From Haliclystus octoradiatus (lineage: Eukaryota > Cnidaria > Staurozoa > Stauromedusae > Haliclystidae), in contig OU744450.1 in NCBI GenBank assembly GCA_916610825.1, positions 23,435,338 to 23,499,337 on the forward strand: a stretch of DNA of 64,000 nt, given 5' to 3'. The notes below the pieces were generated by a model. It saw nothing but the letters and a program-made list of their open reading frames with translations, was not told where the DNA came from and ran no database searches. Position 1 is the stretch's first letter; each line of letters begins with the position of its first letter. Both the position numbers and the translations under genes were made by a program. Below, piece by piece: positions 11,111 through 28,500 of this stretch.

Positions 11111-11311
11111 GATACATTTAAAAATATCCTCATTTGTTTATTTGCCTGTTAACCATTGTGCTACAAAATACATACATACATCAATCAATCATAGAAATCT
11201 GGATTGGAATCCGGATTATTTTCTTTTGGGGCTCGTTCCATTATCACGACTCTGGTCTCCCTGTGGGGTTCAGGTTCTTTTGGTGATCCATGCTGTCAGC
11301 CTCCAAAATGG

Positions 11312-11331
11312 CCTTTTCTCGCCATCTTCTG
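11312..11331 (+). promoter_or_regulatory. RPS5 non-coding first exon with 5' TOP tract
   Basis: CCTTTTCTCGCCATCTTCTG is followed directly by the donor GTAAGA. A C-start followed by an uninterrupted pyrimidine run is the terminal oligopyrimidine signature of ribosomal protein mRNAs, which places their translation under growth (mTOR/LARP1) control in animals. The exon would join 11974, giving a leader of about 48 nt. The exact start base is inferred from the tract. Confidence 0.65.
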
Positions 11332-12001
11332 GTAAGATTGAACTCTTATTATTACTTTAACTATAATTTAGGCTAATTGAATCGGTGCTTATCTGAAATC
11401 GACCGTAAATTAGTGTATTTTGTAACGCAAGTATCATATTTTACGCCAGAAATGCTGAATATCACACAACTTCCATATCTTAACTATAATTAACCCCAAA
11501 ACTGACGACATTCTGTTCATGATCATCGCTATAATAGTTACACTCAATTTTGATAGGATGTCGTAGATATTTCCACATGTTCTCAACTGTGAATACTAAT
11601 AGTTAACGTCAACCTACCCGTTTATACAAGATCTATTTCAGGGACATGATAACTAATATTTATAGCTGCTAAACATTTGTAGGCTAGCCAAGTCTGGACT
11701 CTGGTCAGTCTGCAGAAATAGTTAGGCCATTGTAAGGTATAATCTGCCTGTGTATTTTCCCTTTATGCAATGTAAGAACCAGGCGTCAGTATTACTGGCT
11801 TAGAAGATTGATGATAGTTTTCAGGTACAGTGTACAAGTTACAAAAACTGTCAACTGATAACACAACACGTATATTAGATAATCAGAGTCGTAATAAAAA
11901 AATTCAAGTATAGTATGATACACTTCATTTCCACCCCATCCAACTAAAGTGTGTTTCCATAATTTCTATGTAGACAAGGTTGACAAGTCCAAGATATCAA
12001 T

Positions 12002-17511
<5,510 letters not shown>

Positions 17512-17542
17512 AATGGTTCTAGAATATGTAATGTAAACGTTT

Positions 17543-17548
17543 AATAAA
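17543..17548 (+). terminator. RPS5 polyA signal
   Basis: AATAAA lies 32 nt after the RPS5 stop codon, followed by a T-rich stretch from about 17565 that would suit the downstream element. The 3' untranslated region is therefore very short, as is usual for ribosomal protein genes. Confidence 0.8.
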
Positions 17549-18373
17549 AGAAATGTAAACACACCAATTTGTAGTATTTTTGTTTTGCAAATCTACTGTC
17601 TGTAGCCTGCACAAATTCAATTCGGATAAGTGGAATCCTTATCTGTATGTTAACTCTAACTTGTAACTAGTAATCATTACTTTTTTGAAAAGTAACGTCC
17701 TAAAGTTACTCGTTACTTTTCAAAAGTAACTGTAACATCCCTGTGACCTGCAAGTCTGCAATATGGCTTTGAAACCCTGCTATCTATTCTCTGGTCGGTT
17801 TTCACGTCAATTTTAAACAATTTAGGATAAATGCAATGAAAATCATTGGCAATTTTGACTAACAGTTTATACTGTAGTCCCCATAAAAAGCAACAAATCA
17901 CAGAGCCCTTCATTAACTATGATCCTTATTAATAATAATAATACGCAAACCGTGTCGGTGATCAAATCACCATTGTTTCATTATTATTAAACTCCTTTTC
18001 CGCAGAGCACTTTCCAAACTTCTTATACGCTTCTGGGTTATCTACAGGCCTTTGGCTATCCGACGTTTTGTTTTTACAGGTTAAAATGCTATAAATTGCT
18101 CATAAATTGCGATTAAAATTTCCCAAATCGTGATATTTCGACGGAAGTTATGTGAAAATAAACTGCTTTCCTTGGTGTATCCCGTCATGCCTAGCAACAT
18201 CACGAATTTTAGAGCACGCTAACACGCTTTATCTTAATGGCTGCCAATATTTTGTAAAAGTGTTTCGTATTTTGCAAAGTATTCCAATATGCCTGGAAGG
18301 AGATGAGGTCCAACAATACTCCATTTTACATCACAAACAGAAGACCCAATTCTCGGTAAGTCTTTTACAACTT

Positions 18374-18456
18374 AGCCTGCGCGCAGACCCAAATCTTTTT
18401 TTTATGATTAGCACCCTACTAATCATAAAAAAAAGATTTGGGTCTGCGCGCAGGCT
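18374..18456. mobile_element. 83-bp perfect foldback element
   Basis: Two perfect 38-bp arms (18374-18411 and 18419-18456), starting AGCCTGCGCGCAGACCC, flank a 7-nt centre (CACCCTA). TTTACAACTT occurs directly on both sides (18364-18373 and 18458-18467), a 10-bp direct repeat consistent with a target duplication (nine to ten bp as in MULE-type elements). Perfect arms and flanks imply a very recent insertion. Confidence 0.85.
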
Positions 18457-19464
18457 ATTTACAACTTGAATGTTTAAATGCTTCATGTAAAGTCTGTCGA
18501 AGTCACTTTTACCGTGGTTTTTACCCTGTTGCATGGGGGCTTACAGGACTCTAATGGCAATTGTTTATACTTTTAGTTTTCATAATCCCCAATAGCCTAC
18601 TTTGTTATCAAGTCATCGTTGGCCGAAGAGATTTCTGTGTCACTGTATCGCCATGATAGCTTGATTTGTTATGAACTGCTCTCCGTGGGAAGAAAGGATT
18701 TACTGTGTCACCGTTTTATGTCAGCAGTTCTGCTCTGTTATCCACACTGCACACACAGAGATTTGACCCATAACAAATACACAAATTCAGAGAATTAATG
18801 TGGTACTTTTCAGTCGTCAAGCAGTTGTAAGTTGTACAAATACAAAATTAGAGTTGTAATTTAGCTGCCTTCTATCGTTTTATCGAAATGTACATTTATA
18901 ATGTGCCATACATTGACAACGTCCACTGTGACCACACATTGTTTACTTAAATCATTATTATAAGACGTAGGTGAATGGTGACCATTATAGACATGTGTCC
19001 ACTCTGTGAGAAGCTGGCTTAAGTTAATAAAATATTAGAGTTTGGGTCTCTCATTTTAAATGAGTCATTTATGTAATTTACTGTATCAAATTTCAGAATC
19101 TCCTGTTGTTATTACCATTCAATGACTCATGCTGAGATTCGCTCAACCGATACAGCAATAATATTTACATACCAATGCCTTTCACCGTGAAAACAAGTTC
19201 ATTAACTGCTTACCTAACATACAATCCAAATTTATTTAATTTGAACTATGTAGTCAACATAAAATTTACTTATAGATAACCTATATTTATTTGATTTGAA
19301 ATATGTAATACAATAGAGTATCAATTTTCTCCTTTTCACTATGCTGTACATGTACGTAAAGATTAATTATCAAAACTGAAATTAATTATCAGTGTTGTTC
19401 TGCATTTTTAATTCCTTCTCATGACTATTTTGTTTCATTGACATTCTCTTTGACAAGATTTACT

Positions 19465-19550
19465 GCAGGCTACTAACGGGAGCGAAGCGACCTCTTTGAG
19501 GAAGCCGAAGGCTGACTGGCCCCGGGCGCAGGCCGCAAGCCGAAGGCTTG
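19465..19550. repeat. GC-rich repeat scrap
   Basis: GGGAGCGAAGCGACC, AGCCGAAGGCT and GGGCGCAGGCC stand out in base composition from the AT-rich surroundings. Short internal hairpins (AGCCGAAGGCT twice) are visible. It looks like a transposon fragment, possibly related to the AGCCTGCGCGC family at 18374. Confidence 0.4.
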
Positions 19551-19984
19551 TAGAAAATAATATAGAATTATTCACTGTGATTATTCTGAACAGATTATAT
19601 TGGCAAATCAACAAGGAAACCACATAGAGCTCTGATTTAGAAAAAAAGAGAAATAGTATGTCCGCAGCAGAAAGTCCCTTTAGCGCAGCTATTTAGTTAC
19701 ATCTTCGCAGCTAAAATGTAAATTTGCAGCATCTAATCAGTCAAAGCTATTCAGTTGTTTCGCATCTAATTGGATCATTACCGCGGCTAAAATCAAATTC
19801 ATCAAAACGATACACAGACATAGCACCTACCATAACTTTTAATCTATCTGAGGAAATTCCGAATACTCGTTGACGTTTATTAGTTCCCTTGACGTCTCGC
19901 TAATACGTTTAAAATAAGCTATTAAATGTGTATAGATGTTCAGTGATTATATTTAAATGTTCCGATAATAGTCAAAAACCCAAT

Positions 19985-20105
19985 TATTTGCGACAGTTTC
20001 GATATAATCTTAATCATTTTCAAGCAATTGAGAAAGAGATCGTTAAACAGTTTGACATTTTATATATAGGAAAAAGTATAATTTGCATAATAGTTAATCT
20101 GATTG
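19985..20105. repeat. Dispersed repeat shared with 15407-15515
   Basis: GCGACAGTTTCGATATAATC, ATCATTTTCAAGCAATTGAG and GAGATCGTTAAACAG parallel the copy in RPS5 intron 4. No termini or coding content are seen. Confidence 0.5.
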
Positions 20106-21214
20106 ATGAAATATAATCAAAGTATTACCTATTCTATCCGATAATGGTGTTTCTATTTTCAAAACTTTTATCTATACGCTCTAAGGTTGCGCGCATTTAA
20201 ACTTTGCATGTAATTGGACACTTCATGTATGGTACATGAAATGATTGGCGATACTTGAAATTCTCGTAGTGAGGATTCACTGTATATTCTGAGTCTCAAC
20301 ATTTTTAACCACTCATCCATAGTGTTTCAACTGATTTCCTCGAAATACAGCAGCCACCGTAAGTATCATTGACGCCACTAAAAATCTTTCCCACTTTGTT
20401 CCTCACCCAATGGCAGATCATATGATATTAACCAATTTGCCATAACCTTATCAGTAATGCAACAGTCAGTTCCGTTAATATTCTGCAGGTCAGTTGTATG
20501 TATAGGGGGCATAACCATTAATGCGATGCGGAATTAAGAGAGAATACGCGTATCATGGATAAGTTGTAAAGTATTATATATTAGTCTTTTTCGATGGATT
20601 CCGTAGGCTGTAAATCATGGAAGTCTGGACTGTTGTAAAATCAAGCATCATCCCGCTGATTATGCAATTTCCGAAACAAATTCCGGTAATTAGAAAGTAC
20701 CCCTCTGGGTATAATTGTATTGTAACATCGATGATAAATCACGTGTCGAATTTGTGGCTTCGATCGACCGTATGGGTAATGTTTGTGGCGAGACCATTAA
20801 AGGATAAAGTACTGTCTTCGATTGTCTGTGTAATTTGACAAAGGAAATGATTTTTTTCATCTATATAGTGAACAGTCGAACCACTAATTTCTGGTCATAA
20901 TTATTATAATAGGCGTATAACTGTAAGAACTGTAACCTTGCTATAGCTAATAACTTCAAGTGATAAACTAGTTAGAATCATATGCATGATTTCACAATTC
21001 ACATGGATCTTTAGATAACTGTCGGATTATTATCAGAATCTTGAATGAGGATTACATTTACACTGTAGCGCAGTATCATTACTACCCGTTGATTACAGTC
21101 ACGCTTCATATCAATTGGGTCGCTTTGATCAGGATTAGTGCAAAAACGATTTGCATGTATGACATAACAATATTGACCTCGTGTCCACGACCGTGAATCC
21201 TAGGGTGTGTAAAA

Positions 21215-21470
21215 TATTAGGTAAAATTTCGGCCTAGAATTTGAGACGAAAAAATTGCAAAAATCGTGTGATTCTGAAGGTTATACAGTATTGAAGCTCC
21301 CAACTATGCAAATGTCACGCCTTTTTCTGGTGTAATGCCCATTTCGTCGTGCAAATACCTAAAAGTTTCATTTTTTCGACCGCGAGAACGTGGATAAAGG
21401 CACTTCTTGAAAATGACACGTCCCCCTATAGCCGATGTATCAAAGTATACCTCCGGGATTGACCTGTGAC
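21215..21470. repeat. Decayed MITE family, copy 1
   Basis: TTGAGACGAAAAAATTGCAA, GAAGCTCCCAACTATGC and ATGACACGTCCCCCTATAG are shared in order with 59560-59700 and, for the last part, with 23917-24185. No intact termini are seen. Confidence 0.5.
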
Positions 21471-22544
21471 ATTGAAATGGAGATACAAATCTGTATTTGA
21501 AAGCTTGCTTATCTGAAGCTCATTCAATTCGTACAAGTCACTAGACAACTTTATTTGCAAGATAATAAAGGTCGTTTATTATTTAAGAATAACTGCAGCT
21601 AAGTAGCCAAGTACAGTAGTTTCTGGTAGTTTAAATCTGTTCCAGACTCGAATAGCTGTATTGATATGATGGAAACGGTCCAGTAAATCTTCTGAGCTTC
21701 TTTGTTTTCAGTCTAGGCAATTACGAATGATGATGTAATTGATTAGAAATTGTTAATGTTAACTTGAATTGTTTTACTTTTAAATTATTTTTCCTTTAGA
21801 CTTAATTTTTTATATTCATTCATGATTCATTCAACTTTATTTAATTTATAGTAGTAGGCAGACTTCAAAAAGGAATTTCTACCGTTTGACGAACAGTTTT
21901 AATAGTGTTAAGCTGGTAAATCCTCTACAGATCACTACAGTATGTTCTTACAGTGTGTCTGTGAAGACAAAACTATTTTTGTAAACGACGATTAAGGCAC
22001 TGATGTACAAAAGAAAATTGCTATAATTTCTAAACCACCCTTAAATTGCCTCGGGATATTTTCGAGGATATTTTCCTCTTTGTTAGAACTAATTTCCCCG
22101 TATCTTTGAAAACTTTTAATAATTGTAATAACATTGCTTTGCGTTATAAGAAACCTGCTTTATTTAGCACCATACATAGATTATTTGCATAATATGCAGC
22201 ATATTTAATATACTAATCTTTCTTTGTTCAATATAAACAACCAAATTTTTACAGAAAATAACGTTTTTACATCGCGTTTAATCCTCCACCGACAACCAAC
22301 TGGAGACAGTTATGTAGCTCAAAATCAAAATGCTGTAACAAATATGAATTCCTATTGGTTGTTATCATTCAAAAATAAAACAATAGACGTCTGTCTTTGT
22401 AACTCTATGAAACATCACCTCGTAATTTTTAAAATCAGCTCTGTTTCGCAGCCCTGAGGTGCATATAGAAATTTATAATCAATTAACTATTTTATTATTT
22501 TAAATATCATTTTATTATTGCATGTTAAAACTCTCTCTATTGCT

Positions 22545-25500
22545 ATGAATTTGCAAATAATAATTACGTATCAAATAGCATTTCTAATCCTCATAGTTAT
22601 ACCAATAATTCCAGCTGTCCAGCAATATGCATTGAGCTCAGGGTGAGTAGCATTATTTTTAAATTTTATTTGCTAAACTTTGTTATTTATTTATGAACTT
22701 TATCATTATCTTTTATGAATTTTAAATTTATTTATTATGAATTTCTTTGCAACAATTTTTATCGTCATTTATAAACTCTTTTAATAAACGAAAATTGTTT
22801 TTAATTTCTAATTAGCTATATACACAGTTTGCCTGAACATAACATACTAAATATTTGTTATTATAAGGTTAACCTAACCATGCAGTTATTATTTAAATAT
22901 TATTCCGTGCTTATTATTTATTCTCTGCTTGCTTTTATGTATAACAGTGTTTTGTTCTGATTTGATTTTCTTAGTCGACATGTGTGTGGGGTTGAACGGT
23001 TTAATGAAGGAGGTCCAATGAAGAAATCATATTGTGTACCAGAATTTCAATCTTATACACGTTTATGCGAACCATATGACTCGAATAAAGGCTTTTGTAT
23101 AGGCTACAGGTATGAAGGATAATTTTACTTGTAGTTTTTATTATACAGCTAGTATATCATTAAAAGTTTTGTTAGAATATTTCACAACTCATTACAATAT
23201 TCAAATGAGGGTTAATTCACAACCTTTTCAAATCATTAATCTATACACTTCGTGATTTATGATGTGCTATAGCCGGATGAACTTAAATGTTGACTAGCCT
23301 ACAATCTGGAAATAATTTTCAAGTGACATTTTTCAACAAATTGACAAATGTGTTTTAGTTTTCCCTTTATTTTTAATACAGGTTCCTTAAGCTAAACTTT
23401 AAAAGTCTTGTTAATCAAATCGAGCTTAACAACTTTCATGACAAAGAGATTTTAAACTATTTTTAAATACACGAATCAATTGTGGTCGAGAATAAGTTCA
23501 AAAATAAGATTTATATTTCTTAAATACTGCTTTGTTAAATATGATCTCTCATACAAATACTACTAATTCTTTTTACTTAGCCGTTTTCTTTTTTCTTTTG
23601 AATGAAAATTCGCTCAGACCAAACCTTTTATTTAGAATAAAACATTTTGGTTTCAAATCATCTTGTAAATCTAGTTAAAATATATATAATTTTTGTTGAA
23701 ACAAAAGCTTTATTAAATCAATTCACACATGATATTATGCTAAATCAAATTAATGAAAACAATACTAGTACTATATCTATGTATATATCGATGTAAACGT
23801 AGACAAACTGGAGGACAAATCGTGGTTGAGAAACATATCATACAACCACAACAGCCTGAAAGCGAAGTGTAAATTTTCTAAAATCTTCATAATGCATTAC
23901 AAAGTTGACATCGCGATCCGGGGGTGGGGGTAATTTTTTGACGGGATGTGCCATTTTCAAAAATAGAGGAAAACCGTAAAATTCAATTCACAGCAAATGA
24001 GAATGAAGACCCTTACAATTTCATGTTTTTACGAGCAAAACAAAGGAAAAATTCTAAAAAATTTAGAAATCTCTAAATTGACATCGTAAATTTCACAAGA
24101 ATCTGGAAAAGGCACCCCTTAAAATGACACTTCCCGTACAGTCGATGTATGGAAGTTTCCACGGGCATCACGATCCCTTAGAGCCGTTAAAACCGTGTTA
24201 AATGGACAGGTATGGGGATTGGGGACCATGATGTCAGGTGAATAGTATTGACTAGTGCGTAATCATCATCATTATAATTTGGTTAATAGCTTGGAAGATT
24301 TACATAGCTTACTGGACACTGACTATCAAATCATTAAACATTTCAAACGTTAAAATTACGAAGAACATTTCGAAACATTGCGCATCAAACAAAAATCTTA
24401 ACAAATTCCTAACAAACTGCTAATACATGTCGTTATGTAATTTTAGTATATAGAGACGATTTAATGTAATGGATCTTCATATACAACTACAAGGAATAAG
24501 TCATTGCAAAGCATTTGATTTCGAGAAAATGAAGTTAATGAGTTAACTAAGAACAGCAGGGCTCGATACAGTAAAATATTTCTCCTTCCGGGATTCTAAT
24601 ATTTGCTTCCAAAGTTTTTCGGGTTGATTACATCCGGCAAAAAACGGTTTTACAATTTCATTTTACATCCCGGGGGTAACTTCAAATGGTTGGTATACGG
24701 GGACGTGCCATTTATTGAGCGTACCTTTTCACGGTCTTCGAAAATTTTTGAGGTATCTATTCAGAGTTTTCAAAATATTCGAAGTGTTGTTTTTCAATGA
24801 GGGCAAAAAATGTTGATGTAAACCCACGAAATTGTAATCAATTTTCAAATACGCTTCGATAAAAAATATTTGGGGTATACATTTTGGCCTGAATAAAATA
24901 TGTGAGGTATCGATTTTGGAAATACAACATTTTGCATACAAAATTTTGGAGGGCAAAATTTTGAATTCAAGTTGGCACCCCCCCCCCCCCCCCCCCCCCG
25001 TCCCTGAAATTTCTTGAGTTACCCCCCGGGGTTATTGTCCATTTATTATTTTAAAAATATGATAAAACTGCACCTAACCATTCATCTTCCACAGCAAAGA
25101 AAGAAGTTATTCTTCTTCTAATTGTAAAAACTTGAATACATTTAATCTCCTCCTCTTCCTTCTGAATTTGTGCTAGCCTTTCAGGACTCTCAATCCCGGA
25201 ATCCTCCATTTTATCAAACCCTGAAGAGCAGGCTAAGGACAATTTTGAGGCTCAGATTGCGAAAAATTAAGAACATTAAGCCTCCGTCACTAAGTTCGAC
25301 TAAGTTACTGGTTGTTATAGAATAGGAAGGAAATATTTTATCCATCTTTTCCTGTCTTCAGCACACATCCCATTTATCTTAGAATCAACAGGATTATTAT
25401 GGGAAAATGGGAAACGCCCTGATGGCTTTGGATTAATGTGAAATGCTTTATTTGGGGTTTTACTTGAGGGTTTTACTGGTCTTTACTTGTACATAGGTAC

Positions 25501-28500
25501 GCTGGTCTCTACAAATATCCATTTATCATAAAAAGCAGGATCTGTAGTTAGCAAAACAGAGAAAAAATGTTGAAATAATATAAAGGTTCAAACAATTATT
25601 GGATCGAGTAGAAACGAACCTTATATGTATTTATTATATTTTAATTGAACTATTATGAGCAATATTAATCAAAGCAACAGGGGACAAAAGAGCAATGACC
25701 GACCTACTTTATTCAAAAAGTTAGCATTACTATATAAATGGGGCTAATCAAGACCTATCTGCTAGGAAATCTAATGAAATTTATCTATTTACCGTCTTAA
25801 TGACTAAATTTACTTGGGGCTATACAAACCCCCCCCCCTATTCATCAAATCGCAAATCTTAAGAAGAAGAACATTGAAAGATCAAATATAATTCCTAATC
25901 TACTGCTCAATAACTAATCTATCATACAATCAAATAACCTAAAGATGACCCGAATAAAATGTATATAGCGACCATTGTTTGTAGAGGTCATATATCGTTG
26001 TACTGGGAAATTTTAACAAATCTGCATTTGTCATATCTCAACATTAGTTTAACATATTCTGCAACTTCTTTTTAGGACAGTCTACAAAACTGTTACGAAA
26101 ATTGTCGAGAGAAAGAGACGAAAGAGAATGGCATTTCTTTGCTGCCCTGGATGGAGTCGGGAGCCTGCCAAATATGGATGCACTAAACGTAAGTTTATAA
26201 CCATTCATTTTTACAAAGGAATTATATGCAGAATAGTCACAAGAGTTGGGACGGACACTCTTTCGTGTGCCGCTCTCAGCTCCAATTGGACCGATACCAG
26301 TCACGTGATTTTATAAACGCCATTATCGCTCCGTCAAACCGTCAAATCCAGGCTCGCGAAATTGAACAAAGCGCGCAAAAATATCATAAATTCCAAAAAC
26401 TTCGTTTTTAAACGAAAATGGCGATTTTTGGGTTCCAAAAGTTCCATGTCCCAACAACTCTTATAAATAGATGACTAAGAGAATAGTACCAGCGGAAGAA
26501 CTATTCATAAATTGAAATTTTCCATGAAGTCTGATTTATCTCATAGCATGTGTTATAAAGTTTTATAAATACTGTAAAATACATACTATAGTCCATTAGG
26601 CATGTTGCATCTATAGTTATGTCTATTATTTGTCTTAAATATGTTCCATTTTTATTCCAGCGATGTGTGACAAACCCTGCGAAAATGGTGGCAAATGTAC
26701 GAAGCCAAACTTATGTGATTGTCCAAAAGGATTTGGAGGAATGTACTGCGAGAAAGGTATGATTCATTGTGATCATTCAATATTCCCATATGTAGCATTC
26801 TAATTATACAACATCATGTAGATGTAATTACCTATATATACTAGGTTCTAGTAACTAGGATGCATGTTTATATGTAACGGATAACTTCGTCTAGATGCAT
26901 TGTATGAGAACTGAGTTCTCGGCGTTTCATTGAGTTTACAGGATATCAACTTCAAGGATGAATGCTTGAATGCAGCTGAAAATATCGCCTGGAGATTACG
27001 TTTCTAGAGTAAGATTTCTAGGAGATTGTTTTATACCGTTTTCGTCAAATGGAATGAAAGCTACTCTGATATTCCCAATGGATTGTCAATTGATTTGGAA
27101 TTGAATGGATGATTTCACCTGAGTGCCGTTCAAATGGAATCTGACGAAATCGCAAATCTAGAAGACGAAAGTGGAGTGTTATCCAACCTAAAACGGATAT
27201 ATTTACATTGAAGTTTCCGACAGCATATTCCGCGAATGTAAAAAGCTCCATCGGACATATGTCAGCGAAAATGTTTGCTAAGCTACATGCAGATCGCCCC
27301 ATCATGTTTGTTGTCTGATAGCCAGGGGGCAAATCAAAGCTACAAGTTAAACAAACCCAGGATCGGCACCAGAGAATCCGCCGATCAGGAGTGAGCTATT
27401 TATAGAAAATATTGAAAATTGCTTGGAAAAGTACCAACACTTTTTTCCCCGACGAGGGGCTGAGCATCCCCGACGGCCGACAGGGAACTGGTGCCATCCT
27501 TAACAAACCACTTCGGTAATATGAAACAAGGGAAAAGCGTAAACGGTCAACTCTATACTTATTTATCGGCTGTTTTGCCATTAACATATGCATTCTATAT
27601 AATATATTTCGCACATTTTCGTTCATGCATTTGTCACGTAGATATTTCTTACTTTTCTATTATCGCCATTGTTTAAACTTTGATCTTTGTCATCGCAAAA
27701 GAAATCCCTCTTTATCTGTCGTATCATCTGAATGCATGCTGCTTTAAAATTTAATATCTGAGAATGATTATTTTGAAAAACCCAAGAGGATAATCCGAAG
27801 AGTCTTATATTTTATCCCTGTATTTTAGCCTTTGTTATTTTAAGCAAATTGTCTTTCCACTATCGCATGGGCAGTAATATCTTTGACGGTGGCTTGTCTA
27901 TTCAGTTGATGGAAAAAAGCGTTAACTTGATTACACACAATCAAATAAGAAATGTTCATTTTGAGCTTCAACCATATAGAAAGATAAAACAAAATCTGAT
28001 AACTTTTTTGAATTGTTGATTTTAGCACACGCTCATTAACTGGTATGACGGTCGGTGTATACCAACCATAAGAAGTTACCCCTCCCTTGGGGCTAATAAT
28101 TACTGATGCCATACAAGTTTACAACACTCTTCATCATTAGAAATCAATGTCACGGTGATGTGTTGCCAGGGTGCAACAATGTGTCGTTGCGCTTGATTTT
28201 TTTTTTTTTTTTGTTATGATATTTTATTACAGATTTCAAAAAAGAACAATCCATGAATTTTAATTGCAACTTGAGAAAAATGATGATGCTGATATTCTCC
28301 CGGATGTAGTTCTTCGGTCTTTCCTGATCAACAGCGTACATTAAATTTTCCAAATGGTCTATTAGGCTGTTCGCACTTGGGCCAAATGGTCCCATCGTCT
28401 CCACAGCAACTGGTATTACTTGGTACAACTGGTCTAATTCTGCATATTTGATCGATTTTGAATTCTCAGCTTTGGCGGCGGCAGCTCCAGCAGATTTAGA

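Larger units (their letters stand above)
9632..11311. other. Intergenic interval between divergent genes
   Basis: It separates the minus-strand transporter from RPS5 and should hold both promoters. Apart from the pogo-like MITE (9987-10190), a small inverted-repeat element (10471-10624) and a LINE fragment (10661-11110), nothing gene-like is seen. No TATA box can be assigned with confidence. Confidence 0.5.
17566..22544. other. Intergenic interval between RPS5 and the EGFL7-like gene
   Basis: About 5 kb with no gene I can support. It holds the perfect hairpin at 18374-18456, a GC-rich repeat scrap near 19465-19550, the dispersed repeat at 19985-20105 and a decayed repeat at 21215-21470. The promoter of the EGFL7-like gene should lie in the last part, but no core element can be named. 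Confidence 0.5.
23110..26075. other. Intron 2 of the EGFL7-like gene
   Basis: Besides the repeats at 23917-24185, 24669-25030 and 25150-25223, nothing gene-like is seen. The open frames here follow the repeats or chance. Confidence 0.5.

Noticed and set aside
18152-18534. Overlapping frames on both strands
   Set aside because: Part of each is the perfect hairpin at 18374-18456, which reads similarly on both strands.
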